A stretch of 64,000 nt of DNA from Ditylenchus dipsaci (GCA_004194705.1 SADC01000098.1:372001-436000); one strand, 5' to 3'. Positions 35,730 to 47,404 are shown, counted from the stretch's first letter. The notes: generated by a model not told the origin, from the sequence alone. A program made the numbers and translations.

Positions 35730-35734
35730 GGATC

Positions 35735-36930
35735 AACCCTCTTCGCGAATTTGGCTATAAAAATCAAGCAGACTCATCGTCAAGAAGTGAACAAAGAAAA
35801 ATTTTCTTTGCGCGACATTTTTGCGTCATTTTAGTTGTATACTTATGGTCAATCATGTTCTCGCACTTAATTTTGATGATTTATCGAAAATGTCCGGTTG
35901 CCAAGAACATCGATTTGATTTCGAATAACTATGTAGAAAGGTAGATATCCAAATATTAACTGTATAATAAAATTTTGAGGAATCTGCGAAGTATATACGA
36001 CGAACTTCGGTAAATAAATTTTGGTCATTTTTTATTTTTTAACATTTTAACTGGAAAAAAATTTAAAAGAGGTATGAGCACACTGAATGACACCCAGCCG
36101 ATATTACAGGCTCTTTTCTGTTGTGTGAAATATTTATTTTTACCGTAGACGAGCCCATTTCTCATTTAGAAAAAATATTATTTTTATCAAAAGGTAAATA
36201 ATCTTTGGTGCTGCAAAGAACCGTGAACTTTCTCTATGAAAAGAGATTACCACCACAAAGAATACACAGATACACACACAATAATGCAAATATCCGGCCG
36301 GAATAGAATAAAGAAATTTTTTACACATACACACATTCTTTTCGGCTAGACAACAAAATAATTTAGTTAGTCACTGAATAAGCACAAGCGAATAAAAATA
36401 CAATTAAATAAGCAAAAAAACCATTGCGGAATTCACATAAGTAAAACATCCTATTTTGGGCATTGACGTTGGCAGTGAATAAGACGAATTTGCTAGTGTT
36501 TGGTGAGAAGTAAATGTTTTACAGTCAGCTGACTACAAATAGACCGGAAAAAAACATGATAGATAGTTTTTATGTATTATCCTGACAGAAATTTCCAAAT
36601 TCTTACAAATAATACACCACTTACTCAGCAATGTAGATTTAAATTTTTTGGCAGTGAGCGTGATATGGTCCAGTTATTAGAGTGATACCCAAATGACCAA
36701 AACCTACAAGAGAAGTAAAATAACAGTTGTGGTGAAGTTTTTCAAAATTTGTGCACTTTTGCATAAAACTACCCATTTTAGCCAAAAAATTATCATGAGG
36801 TAAAAAAATTTATCCGTGAAATTTCTTTACTTTCTTTCTTCAAATTTTTTGCCTCAACTTTTCAACCTTAAAATGTCTCTGAAATATAGCGCACATTTTA
36901 GGTGATTTGTTTGTAAGTTGACACAGTTGA
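35735..36930. other. Intergenic, nothing recognised
   Basis: This is AT-rich unique-looking sequence. The frame at 36140-36334 (-) is hydrophobic and lacks support from neighbouring exons. Confidence 0.35.
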
Positions 36931-36935
36931 GCCTA

Positions 36936-37477
36936 CAGTCGAACCTCAGGTTTGGGTTCTCATCCCATATCGCGAGTACCTTATGAAAGTGTTCATAGAA
37001 ATCAAGATTTTGGCGCAGCGCCTGCGCCGGTCTTTTTATTTTTCTGTTATATAAATCACACTAGGCATCTGCAGTACTAGCAAATATTGCCAATAAGTCC
37101 TTAGCAATCTGTAAGTAAGTCATCAGCAACCTCAAAAAATAATTAAGTGTCAAAATCGGCAAAATTGTCGGGTCGGCGCCAGGCGATCGATTGACTAGCG
37201 GCGCCCGCACCCGTGCCCTTGCCTGAGCCTAAAAAATTAAAATTCGGTACGCGCGATAAAAGCAATAAGAACCCAAGTTCGTTCCAGCCTAGGAGCCAAC
37301 ACTTTTTATTCGCCTGGATTTTTGTTTTGACAGTTTGGTCATCTTTTTTTTAAAAGGGGAGAGGGTGTGAAATCGAGGTTGTAGAAAATATTTTTATTTT
37401 TAGTTTCTGAAAAATAACAGAAAAATGAAGGAATCCTTGCGATATTTGGGGATAGGCGTTAAATCGAGGTTTGACTC
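36936..37477. mobile_element. TA-flanked pogo/Tc-like palindromic element
   Basis: The ends CAGTCGAACCTCAGGTTTGG and AAATCGAGGTTTGACTC are inverted, with TA on each side. AACCCAAGTTCGTTCC inside is a block shared with 46495-46924 and 61375-61800. A GC-rich GGCGCCAGGCG / GGCGCCCGCACCCG segment like that of 4402-4803 lies in the middle. Confidence 0.65.
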
Positions 37478-37479
37478 TA

Positions 37480-39530
37480 CTGGTATACAGATATCTTCTT
37501 AATGGCATCCTCTCAACTAGTCCTCCATTTTGAGCTAGTGCATTTACATCAAAGTTTGCCTGCATTCACGGCAAAACCCAGGCAATCTTGCTTACATCAT
37601 CACAGCCACCACCAATACCAACCAAATAATTCGAGTGAAGTAGAAGAAGAAGGAGTAGAAGGAGGAGAAAAGCGAATGCGAACAACATACACATGAATGA
37701 ATGGACTGAAATAAAATATATATGAAGAATAAAATTTGAAATAAGAAAAAAACCAAACACACCAGCAATGCCTGCACACACAGAGGCAAATTCCTGCGCC
37801 TGCTTCAAAAAACAGCAGGCATGCGAGAGAGAGAGAGGCAGGCAGACCAGCCTTCAGTCAGGGGATGACAATCAATGGCAGCAGGCAGGCGACCCACCAG
37901 CTGATTGCGAGTGCGGTCTTTGCCCCTGCCACCCCTTTTTTCTTGTTCCTTCTTGTGTTTTTTGTTGTTGTTTGGTTGGGGCTGGTTGGTTGGTGTGGGG
38001 GATGGATTTCAATCTTTGGTCTATTTATTTATCAAGGGCAGTGGTGTGTCTATTCTTAGTCATCTTTTGCTTTGTCATGTGTATATCTTCTTCTCTTTTG
38101 TTGGTGCAGGTTGAATGGTTAGTGGGGGTTAGATGAGCAAATCAGCTGATTTTCGGTGGCGCTAGCAGTGTTGGTTGTTAGAGGTTTGATGAAATATATG
38201 TTAATAAATAGTTAGTGCGAGCAACATAACAACGGGCGTGAGTTCGGGACATCAGGGGATTACGAGAGAGTCAATTGTATCGTGTTATCAATTGTGATAA
38301 TATCTACAAAAAAGTTATTGCTGTGGTGTCTGAGTGGTGCTTAAAATGACACAATGAACCGACCATATTTCTTTTAATTTACGATATTTCCATTTAGATT
38401 CAAAATCCTGGTCTTGGTATTAAGTTTTTGAACCACTTTTTGAAAACTTCTGTAAAGCAAGTTACACTTCATTTGTAGCTGATAAGAAGAGCTACAAAAT
38501 GATTACTAACTTTTTTTTAACAAACTTCGAAAATCGGGTCAAAAGCACAATGCCAAAATTACGATTTTGAATCGAAAAGGGGATAGAAATTACAGGAAAC
38601 ACGGTATTTTAGATTGCCGCGAAAGCCCAATGAAACTAAAAAGCAAATAGAAAGAAGAAAGCCGACCGCCAAATTAAAATAACCAGAGATAATGCGAAGA
38701 GTATCATGCAGTCAGTAGTCGAAAACCTTTCTCAAATCAGTCAAAAAGAGAATAAAAGAAACTGCAGTTCCTATAAAGACTGCAGCCTATAAAAACATAA
38801 AAAAGTTCGAAGAGCAGAGAGTGTGCAGCCCGGCAAGCGATATCAAGCTTAAAACAATTTTATAGATAGGCATTAGATTGGCGGAGAAGAAAAAAACAAA
38901 ACTGGGAAATTTGAGTAAATTTGTCACTTTTGAGGAAGGGAACCAAATCTAACTGATTAAAAGTCCTCTTGCATCAGCGGCAAGACTGGCGTTGCATCCG
39001 TGCGCAATTTTTTGCTTTAGTAACTGTGTGGGAAAGGAGAGTAAAGAACACCGAGCAGTCATCTAGCAAAAAGCGAATTCCACCCCATTGCCTATCTATT
39101 TCCCTTAGTAGTGCACCAACACGAGCAGCAGCAGCTGTAACATAAGAGCTAGTGGTGGTGGCAAAAGATTGCAAAAGAAGCAAACAAAAAACAACAGCAG
39201 CAAGCATACAAAACGCAGTTTTAGAGAAAAGAATAGTCAGACATAAACGGAAGCTCGAAAATCTTTGGTTGAATGTTAAAGGGTGTGACTACGGCACTAT
39301 AGTCATTAGGCAATTGTGACACACAGAATTGAGGATTTTTCGAATTTTTTGTTAGTAATAAGGCTAGAAAGCAGGTTTGAATACTTCGAAATTTTCAAAA
39401 AAGCGTTTCACAAAATAATTGATCAAAACTTGACTTTTCGCCTTGGGAGACCAAGATAAATGCTTACTTTAAAATATATTCTTCTTTGTTTTCTTAATGT
39501 CAAGTCTGGGTAGAAAAACTTTAAAGGGCC
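37480..39530. other. Low-complexity intergenic region
   Basis: Purine-rich (GAAGAAGGAGTAGAAGGAGG) and pyrimidine/T-rich stretches alternate around 37560-38120, with several GCAGGCAGGC-like runs. They produce overlapping open frames on both strands with biased composition. I find no splice-consistent gene. A regulatory or 5'-UTR role for the following gene is possible but unsupported. Confidence 0.35.
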
Positions 39531-39534
39531 ATGA

Positions 39535-39745
39535 CCGCACGTTCTAAATTGTCCCTCGCTAGTTCACAAATTTTTCGTAATCATTAAATTTCCGTACGGA
39601 TTTTTTTATTGGATTTCTAACAAAATTATTCCTAAAACTAAATTCTAGACCTTGTTTTGTTAGAGAACCCGATCGAAAAATCCGTAATGATTACGATATT
39701 TTTTTGAATAGGTGGGGACAATTTAGAACGCATGGGTATGCTCCG
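39535..39745. mobile_element. TTAA-flanked palindromic MITE, copy 5
   Basis: It starts AGGGCCATGACCGCACGTTC and ends GAACGCATGGGTATGCTCCG, with TTAA at 39531-39534 and 39746-39749. The core TAAATTCTAGACCTTGTTTT and GTACGGATTTTTTT arm match copies 3 and 4. It is more diverged than the others. Confidence 0.8.
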
Positions 39746-39872
39746 TTAAATAACCTTTTTGGTCAAGAGTCTTGCTCGTTTCTATGTCGCAGGTAAGCCT
39801 GTAAAGCCGATTATGCCCATACATATGCTCCCCGCCCTCCAAGGGAGGATGAAAATACTACATATGCAGACT

Positions 39873-39945
39873 TAAAGGAGCACACCAGCGCGTCACACGG
39901 GCAATTTGAAATTTTCAAAAGGCGGGGTGCCCGTGTAAACTGCTC
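39873..39945. mobile_element. Left-end fragment of a first-subfamily TTAA MITE
   Basis: TTAAAGGAGCACACCAGCGC followed by GTCACACGGGC and AAAAGGCGGGG matches the left third of copies 1 and 2. No right terminus follows, so it is truncated. Confidence 0.55.
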
Positions 39946-40189
39946 TACCTGTGTGCTTTCCATCAAAATCGTGCCTTCGCTTTGGTCTCAGATTCCTAAA
40001 GCTCTCTGTTTGAAAAATTCTGGCTCTCTCCTCTGTTGATGCTGTCATCCTTCGCTTTGGTCCCAGGTATCTTCTCTGTTTTTGTTCCTTTTTTTTCAGC
40101 TCTCTGTTTAACTGTGCTTTACCAGGCATATTTAAACGAGAATTATTTTCAGATACAAATTCGTCATTTTATATAAAAAGCTATGCATC

Positions 40190-40844
40190 ATGCTGGAACC
40201 GAACCCGTCCATGTTTGCACAACATCAACACATTACCACCGAGCAACCCCATGTCTTTAGACTGGCACTGTTTCTGACTGTCCCTGATTTAATTATACTG
40301 ATTGCTTTCCTTAATCCTCCTGTTTTTTATCTCCGTGGTCAGCGTCGAAATTCATTACTCTGAAGCGACGGGGCCTCTTTTGTACGTAGGTCTAGCTGTG
40401 GCCACCACTGTGGATGCCTTTATTTAATAACTGTAGAAATATGAAGAGTTCCCTTCATATTCCTACAGTTAACGATGGTCATCCTGAGTCAGTTTGAGTC
40501 CCATGAATCAAAACGGGACAAAAACAGGCCTAGACACAACACCTCCCCCTCCCAGTCAGAAAAAAAATTATTGTGTGGAGGCGTATCATGTAGAATTTCT
40601 TCAATTGTCATTTTTGTTGAAAAGTGGTTTAAAAAATAAAATAGAACAAATAATTTTTGCTGTTCCACACAGATGAACTTCTTGTTCTTTTCTCTGTTTT
40701 GCCTGCTTTAATTCATGCAAGGCAACGCACAGGTGAGTCCTTTCTACCAACAAATTGTTGCTGTGGGTGTGTCTGAGACAGAGGGAACTCACCAACACAA
40801 CAGGTGGGAATGCAAGTCTCAATTCCTCTCAATTACGTAGATAA
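40190..40844 (+). CDS. Small multi-pass membrane protein, unrecognised, frame disturbed
   Basis: Four coding-like blocks run in order. Block 1 (ATG 40190 to about 40310) encodes MLEPNPSMFAQHQHITTEQ then a hydrophobic RLALFLTVPDLIILIAF. Block 2 (about 40311-40423), in another frame, continues the hydrophobic helix (LFFISVVSV), a short EIHYSEATGP loop and LLYVGLAVATTVDAF. A perfect-stem hairpin follows, then MVILSQFESHES. Block 3 is an exon at 40673-40732 (AG acceptor, gtgagt donor) encoding ELLVLFSVLPALIHARQRT. Block 4 is 40804-40844, ending in SSQLRR and TAA; its phase closes with block 3. AATAAA follows at 40876. The frame change between blocks 1 and 2 needs one extra or two missing bases. 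A four-TM topology is plausible. I do not recognise the family, and it may be a decaying gene. Confidence 0.5.
40428..40473. repeat. Short hairpin, possible micro-insertion
   Basis: TAACTGTAG.AATATGAAG pairs with CTTCATATT.CTACAGTTA around a six-base loop, with a single opposed mismatch. It falls exactly where the coding-like sequence of the small membrane protein breaks, and brings in-frame stops. Confidence 0.6.
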
Positions 40845-40875
40845 TCATTAAACAAACGTGAAGTGAATTGTGCAG

Positions 40876-40881
40876 AATAAA
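40876..40881 (+). terminator. Polyadenylation signal after the small membrane protein gene
   Basis: AATAAA lies 32 bp downstream of the TAA at 40842-40844. It supports the terminal exon assignment. Confidence 0.45.
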
Positions 40882-41352
40882 CTGGTAAAATTTCAAGTGT
40901 GTAAAACTGAAATTTTTTAAAAGAAGAATAGCGAAAAAAATAAATTGAGGAAGTAAACAACAAAGAAACAGCAGACAAACCTGCAATTTTTTTGAAGTTT
41001 CGGATCAGAGTTCAAATTTTTTGTCGAGGTATAAAACATCAATTTTGCTCTATAGTGGCAATTATCATTTAAAGGGTGATATTTGAACTTTAGACTCTAC
41101 AATTAATACATTTTTAATATTTTTTGAAATACACGGCAGGTTAAGTAGTGAAGCCTAAGCAATTAAGATGTTAAAGGACTAATAAGAATATGTAAACAAG
41201 AAAAAATTGAGTAGACAGCTTTAAAGGAAAAAACAGTCGATTTTAGATACAAAAGGTAAAGAAATAAGGGCCTAGGTTAAAAAATACAGTCCACTCTTGT
41301 TTTTTCCAAAATATTATTTATTTTCGTATAATAAGCTTTTTATTTCCTATTA

Positions 41353-42327
41353 GGTTGTAACATAAGTTCCCAGCGTTTTTATTTGACGGTATCTCCTGAC
41401 ACGAATGATTGCTGGCCTTGTGCCATGTTATTTACCAAAATGAAGCCCTGTATTTGCTCTTTCATACGCACTATAATTTACCCTTGTGTGCTTTAATTTT
41501 TAATCAGTTATAGGCAATTGAAATGGATTGTCAAGTTGACAAAAAATCACATTTTCGACACCTTCTTCTTTTTGCTTTCAATCGAGGCCAAAAAGCTGCA
41601 CAAGCTGCTCGGGACATTTGCGCTGTGTACGGAGAGGCTGCTATTGGCGAAAGCACTGCCCGTGAATGGTTTGCCAAATTCAAAAAGGGCATCTTTGACC
41701 TTGAAGACGCTTCCCGCTCCGGCCGTCCAGTCGAGTTTGATGAGGACCGTCTGGAGTCTCTTTTGAAGGAGGATGGCCGTCAAACAACTCGGGAATTGGC
41801 TGAGAAGATGGACAGCAATGCAATGACCATTTCCCGTCACCTTGCGGCTATGGGAAAAGTGCAAAGGCTTGGAGCTTGGGTCCCCACGAGCTTACGGAAA
41901 AGCAAAAGGAAAAGAGACTTACTGCCGCTGCTCAGCACCTTGCTCGTCACCAAGGAACACATGGCCACAAGCAGCGATTTTTGTACCGAATTGTAACTGG
42001 AGACGAAAAATGGTGTCTTTATGTAAACATGAAACAAAAAAAAGAATGGGTCAGCCCTGGTGAGAAGCCTCAACCAAGAATAAAGCCAGAATTACGTTTG
42101 AAAATAATGAGGAACTCGAAGATTGGCTTCAAGATTGGTTCGACTCTCGACCTGGTGACTTTTGGCGGAAGGGAATCGACAAATTGCCGGAAAAATGGAA
42201 GGAAGTGGTAAATAACTATGGAGACTACATTACTGAATGATATGCAACTGTTGATGTATGTTTCTTTTATGAAACACCAATAAAATTTTGAAATTCCAAA
42301 AAAACGCTGGGAACTTATGTTACAACC
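41353..42327 (+). mobile_element. Mariner element, internally deleted
   Basis: The ends GGTTGTAACATAAGTTCCCA and TGGGAACTTATGTTACAACC are perfect inverts extended by GCG, and TA flanks each side (41351-41352, 42328-42329). The length is 975 bp against about 1.3 kb for full mariners. The missing part is the middle of the transposase gene. It is non-autonomous, but the termini are intact, so it could be mobilised in trans. Confidence 0.92.
41523..42240 (+). pseudogene. Mariner transposase, catalytic core deleted
   Basis: ATG at 41523 opens a typical mariner N-terminal part: a paired-like DNA-binding region with ICAVYGE, WFAKFKKG and RSGRP, then the linker WVP. At 41882-41886 one C appears to be missing (GTCCCCACGAG where GTCCCCCACGAG would continue as WVPHEL). 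The frame then continues with LTEKQKEKR and IVTGDEKW, which holds the first catalytic Asp. Near 42095 a deletion of roughly 300 bp removes the second and third Asp of the DD34D triad. The tail resumes with NNEELEDWLQDWF and ends KLPEKWKEVV..GDYITE, TGA at 42238. It cannot encode an active enzyme. Confidence 0.9.
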
Positions 42328-42534
42328 TAATACTTTGGGGGAGGGGAGGGGTTAGGCGTGTTTTTGTCCCATCAAGGAAAAACCCCTAATCTCCGCTCTC
42401 TCTCCTAAGTTCACTGTACGGTTATGGTTAAAAACAGCGCCAAAAAAAACAGCGCCGCCAAAACAAAGCCACGAAAAAGCTACTAATTAGGGAACTTAGT
42501 GAAGTATGTGTGCTAGGCAAGCTCAGAACCCAGT

Positions 42535-42690
42535 TAGTAATACCTTGGTAGTGATACCCAGGTGGTGATGCCCGGTTCAAGGTATTTAAGTAAAAATATT
42601 GGGTGATTCGCAGGTAGTGGTAATCAATTAATGGTACTCTCAGGTGGTGATACGCAAGTGATGTACCGAGATGTTGTCACCCAGATACCG
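42535..42690. repeat. Cluster of GGTGGTGATACC words
   Basis: AGTGATACCCAGGTGGTGAT and variants (GGTAGTGG, CAGGTGGTGATACG) recur about seven times in one orientation. Related ACC-rich words are found at 58050-58150 and 59840-59990. It may be one arm of an element whose other arm is lost. Confidence 0.45.
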
Positions 42691-42692
42691 TA

Positions 42693-44030
42693 TTTTCGAG
42701 GCTACTTGCATATATCCCCCCCCCTAAATCAATTTGTTTAAAGTGTTTTAAAACACCCTATATCTACTCAAAATCGCCTAAGGAGTTAAAAAAGTATTAT
42801 CGTTGAGTTCTAATTAATAAAAAATTGAGTTTTGGGCATTTTGAAATTTCGACTTTTTGCCTGTTTTACAATGTTTTTAAAGATGGTACTAGGCAAAAAG
42901 AGCCTCTAAATGCATTTTTGATCAACAGTCCTGCTCGGAATTTAGTCTTACGTAAGTGAGTGCGCATATCCCACACTCTCAAGCCACCTGCGCCCGCTTC
43001 AGGAGCTTGTGACTCTTAAGTACTAACACAGTTTTTGAAAAAATGACAGAAGTGTTTCTTTGGTCAAAAATCTTAAATTTTTACATGGTATGTTTTAAAA
43101 CAATATTTCATTAGAAAGCTCATGATTTCAGCTTTCAAACAAGCTAGCACCTCTCACTACTGAAAGTATCTCGCAAACCAATTGAAAAAAATTTTATGTT
43201 GATGAATTTTAAGGGTCTTAGGGGTCTTTAAGGGTCTTTGAATTACTACTTTTAGATATTCATTGGCAGACTGCTTATACCCATATTTACCTCCGTATCT
43301 ATAGAAAAAAGTGAGTCTATACAAAATGTAGCCCTTTCTCTGGGCTTTCGATAGGTTGTTCGAAATATAATTTGTCTAGCCTCCTGACAAACTTCCTAAC
43401 CTTTAAAACCAGATATTTATTTTTCGAAAAATTTTACTACCACGTTTTTACATAATTTCACTACATTTCTGGGTTTTTTTCGGTAATAATGACCACAAAA
43501 AACATGCAGAAGCACGCAAAAAAGCCACCTAAAGCTAACAAATGCTGCATAAAAAATAAAGAAATTATAGTTGAGCAATTGAACTTAAAAAATGGTATAA
43601 GAAATGCAGTTTTCAATCAAAATTTGGTCATGGATCGTTTTTTACACGACAAAATTTTGATTTTTAATGAAGTCAATCATTACGAATGATCTATCATGTA
43701 AAAGGAACACATTAAAAATTCGTATATTTAGCAAAAAATTTCAAAAACACAACGCCAATGTGTATCTGACAGCATATAAGGTTTCGACAGGCTGTGCCCC
43801 CTAAAACGTCTTCCTTTTAAAGCCTAAGTAAAAAGTACCCAAGTATAAGTTACAGACCCAGAAAAAGTGCGTAACACAGTTATTAGTCACAACTTCCGTA
43901 CGCTGGCCTATCCCCGAGCCTAAGGGCTAGGCCTTAACTTGTTCTTTCAAAGCCTAATTACAGCAATTTTTATTAGAAAAAATTTTAGGGGCGGGGGGTT
44001 GGTGGTATTCGCTACTAGCGACAAAAATTC
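42693..44030. repeat. Possible long element with GGCTACTTGCATATA ends
   Basis: The left end TTTTCGAGGCTACTTGCATA and right end GCTACTAGCGACAAAAATTC are related in inverted orientation to the termini at 55234-55755. The 1.3 kb between has no recognised coding sequence (the frame at 43489-43689 is unsupported). Each end could also be a separate fragment. Confidence 0.4.
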
Positions 44031-44034
44031 TTTT

Positions 44035-45050
44035 CAAAAAAAGTCGGCCGCAGTAAAAACATGTTTTCTACACGTTCTAGATGCTAAAACATTAAAAACA
44101 TGATTTTGGGCCATTTTGGGCCAGTGCGTAATAGTGCATTTCTCTGTAAGTTTTCAAAATTCAAAATTTTTTTAATTTAGTGCAAACAAAAAAGATTTCC
44201 GAAAATTTTTTTCAACATTTTCGGAGAAAAACTCTAAATTTTCAAATGATTTTCAACGGCGATCTCCCTTTAGTATTCTAACTAATGAGGAAAATTCAGC
44301 GTTGTTATAGCTATTTAAATACATACTTTTTGCCAACAAAAAAAAGATCCTTAGAAAAGCTAATAGAAAACCTTGTTAGTGGCGTCACCCACCCACTCAC
44401 TGCCTGACTTTTCACCCCGAGTGACGCAAAAAGGGAATACAAAAAAGACAATAACAAAAGAAGAAGAAGAAAAAGTAAAACCCCTTGCGCGAATATTGTT
44501 CAGTTATATGCCAAGTAAAATGCCAGATAATTAAAATAAATACAGTTTCAAAAGTGATTCTTCAACCAAAAAATAAATAAACAAAATAATTAAATTCCAT
44601 ACCACCAAAAAATATTTCTGATGATTATAAAAGCAACCAAAAAATAAATCTATAGCAAAAAAGTGGGTGCGTCACACACCCACATCACCACCACAAACAA
44701 CTCCACTTTTTTCCTATTTTCTATAACTAAACTCAAGGTTGGAGCTGGCAGAAGATAGAAAATACACATTTTTGAGAGTAAGACTAGCAAAAAAAGGCTA
44801 GAAAAGGGTTAGAGAATGTGAGTTTTGCCAGCACTCTACGAGAGACGACAAGCATGTTGAGGCATTAGCCATAAATGGACCCCTACTACTGCTGCTTATG
44901 TTGTTATTGTCAACATCGGGGGTTGTGTGTGTATATTCCGAGAACGCTACTTTAATGCACCATTAATAAAGCGACAGATTATCAAATGCCAGCTGTAAGT
45001 TTTTGTCCAGTTGAGGAATGGATGTTTGAAGCTAAGGGCCGTGGCAGTTT
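44035..45050. other. Intergenic, nothing recognised
   Basis: This holds AT-rich and GAAGAAGAAGAAAAAG-type low complexity. I see no supported exon or repeat boundary. Confidence 0.35.
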
Positions 45051-45057
45051 ATGGTTA

Positions 45058-45326
45058 CCGTATTTTCTCTATTAATTATCCCCTCTCTAATGGTTACCCT
45101 CCATAAGCCACACTAAAAAAATATATTGCAAATCTGTTTTCTGCGTTCTCTTGATTACTACGAACTTGCCTGGTCGTACTTTTGAAATTTGGTTGAAAAT
45201 TCAGAAATCTCAAAATTGCCATAAACATATTTGCAAATTATTGCTTCTGCCCTGAGATACAGACCCTTAAATTCCAGGAGTGTGGGTTCATTTTAGAGGC
45301 GGGGACTTATCTTAGAGGAAATACGG
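45058..45326. mobile_element. TA-flanked MITE, CCGTATTTCC family
   Basis: The ends are CCGTATTTTCTCTATTAATT and ATCTTAGAGGAAATACGG, with TA flanks. The arms contain CTAATGGTTACCCTCC-like words. It is 269 bp with no coding capacity. Confidence 0.7.
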
Positions 45327-45337
45327 TAATCCCTGAG

Positions 45338-45632
45338 CGGTTATGGGAGACTCAGCAAAAACGAGATTTGGCAAAACGATATTTGGCAAAACTCGATTTG
45401 TAGCTCAACAAAGTATCTAAACAGATGCCAAGAATAGTGTAGGAGCTAAAGTGTTGAAAAAAAACAGCTTCGGGTGTTTTCGAACTAGGCAACGTAGTGT
45501 ACTCATGTCATTAATAGCCCAGTTAAGCTTGCTAAACATCGCTTTGACAAATCTCGTTTTGCCAAAACATACGTTTTCCAAATCTCGTTTTTACCAAATC
45601 TTCCCTAGCCCCTCAGCCCTTGGTTTAAAAAT
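45338..45632. repeat. Element with AAAACGAGATTTGGC words and inverted ends
   Basis: Left: CTGAGCGGTTATGGGAGACT then AAAACGAGATTTGGCAAAAC. Right: GACAAATCTCGTTTTGCC and AAATCTTCCCTAGCCCCTCA. A related half occurs at 50066-50150 (GCTAGGGGAAGATTGCCAAA). It resembles in design the larger array at 62198-63914. Confidence 0.55.
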
Positions 45633-46494
45633 CGTGTTTTGACATTCTGTTTTCGACAAACTTTTTGAAGAGTGCCGCTCTATATGTGTTCGCTCTTACC
45701 TCTCTTAAAAAACTTGCTTTGCCCCCCCTCTGTTGTTGTTTTTTGCAAAATTTGAAAAACTGCCTTCGTCTCTTCTGTGGATTTTTTGAAGAGTGCTCTC
45801 ATTCAAGTTACCATTTGATTTTCAGCTAATCTCACTGGCTAGTGCAGGGATTTTGCTTTTCCAAAATCCTGCAATTTCACCATTTTGTTCCGCGCCTCTG
45901 AGGTGACAGAAGTCTTTTTTGAAAATAAAATGTTCGTTCATTGAGAAAAGCTTGTCCTAATGGCAAAAATGCAAGATTAGAGTTTCATGCCTAAACTGAC
46001 TGATAAGATTTAGCAAAAAACGTTGGACGTGCGAAAGTGTCGCTTTTGGCAAGAATCGGGACCGACGATCATATTTTTTTTAATATTTTGAAAGTTTGGC
46101 GTAATTTGAGAATTGACCCACAGAGGTACTAATTACCAAGATAAGATTGCAGGCCGAAATTTCATTCGCTTCCTTGCTAGCTATCTATTGTGTGGTTGCC
46201 ACTGTAATGAAATGTGCCTATAGACAGACAGGAAAAGGACAGCCGGACCGGAACCAATTTATTCCACACTCTCGACATTTTATGTCCTTTTCTGTGTGCT
46301 GTCCCTATGCTGTATTAGTTCTGCTATTGTGATCAACACACCCCCGTAATGCATCACTTAAATAGTCACATTTAACAAAACAATTCTTTTTCGATCACGA
46401 AAAAGATAAAAAAAATACAGTAGAGCCACAACAAAATGAGGAATTAATCGTAATTTTAGATTACAAAATGGTCAAAATATCTGAAAACGCCATA

Positions 46495-46924
46495 CAGTCA
46501 AACCTCGATATAGTGGCCCCCACCTCAAGTTCGTTCCCGCCTAGGGTACGACACCTTTTTTAACTCAATTTTTAGAGAATTATGCTAGTTCTGTCTTAAC
46601 AGTCTGGTCGCAAATATCGTGAAAATTCCGATTTTGCCGATCGTTTTTGAATAAATTTACAGTTTCGCCATTTAAAAACCAAAACCTCGATATAATGGCC
46701 CCGCTTTAAAAAATTAGTGGGCCACTATTTTGGTTTTGGTTTTTAAATGGCAAAACAGTATATTTATTCAAAAGCGATCGGTAAAATCGGAATCCTCACA
46801 ATATTTTCGACCAGACTGTTAAGACATAACTAGCATAATTCTCTAAAAATTGAGTTTAAAAAAGTGTCGGACCATAGGCGGGAACGAACTTGAGGTGGGG
46901 GGGGGCACTATATCGAGACTTGAC
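46495..46924. mobile_element. TA-flanked pogo/Tc-like palindromic MITE
   Basis: Left: CAGTCAAACCTCGATATAGT. Right: ACTATATCGAGACTTGACT. TA flanks both. The arms are about 200 bp and mirror almost base for base (AAGTTCGTTCCCGCCTA against TAGGCGGGAACGAACTT). A close relative is 61375-61800. Confidence 0.8.
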
Positions 46925-47116
46925 TTACCAAACAGTAATTTTTTTCTTAAGATAGAAAAAGGGTAGATCTAGTTAAAAAAAAGGGATGGGTAAAAATCTC
47001 AAAAGTGGGTCGAAAATAGGGTTGGTCAGAATTTTTCAAAACGATTTAGTGAAAAGTCCAAATTTTTTCTGTTCGGACAAAAAAATCCAGGTTTAAAACA
47101 AGATGTTAAACAAATA

Positions 47117-47404
47117 CCGTGTTTCCTGGAATTTCTCCGCCACTCTTTCCCCTTTTCTTCTCCAATTTGTCTAATAGTAGCGCACCACCCTTCCCTCAAT
47201 ACCATGCCCCCCCCCCACCCGACAACTTTGAGGGTTTGTATATCAGAGCAGAGTCAATGTTATGCAAAGCTGTTTATTGCATTCTTTAACTCCCACGAGC
47301 TCTACCGATTCCACGTTTTAGATCTTAGTGGAGCACCCGAAAATCTCGAGATCGAATTCAAAATTTTCATTTACCCGCCAAGGGAGAAATTACAGAAAAT
47401 ACAG
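47117..47404. mobile_element. TA-flanked MITE, CCGTATTTCC family
   Basis: The ends CCGTGTTTCCTGGAATTTCT and AGAAATTACAGAAAATACAG are imperfect inverts with TA flanks. The inside has CCCACGAGCTCTACCGATTC, a block repeated at about 51935-51960. Confidence 0.6.

Noticed and set aside
35464..35834. Overlapping frames of 75-92 codons on both strands
   Set aside because: They are products of the GGCGAGTT array in an element with inverted ends.
37480..38136. Several open frames of 64-122 codons on both strands
   Set aside because: They are low-complexity purine/pyrimidine tracts, with Cys/Trp/Phe-rich translations and no splice-consistent context.
44390..45050. Possible 5' exon region of a host gene
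   Set aside because: No open frame longer than the background with plausible splice sites could be found.
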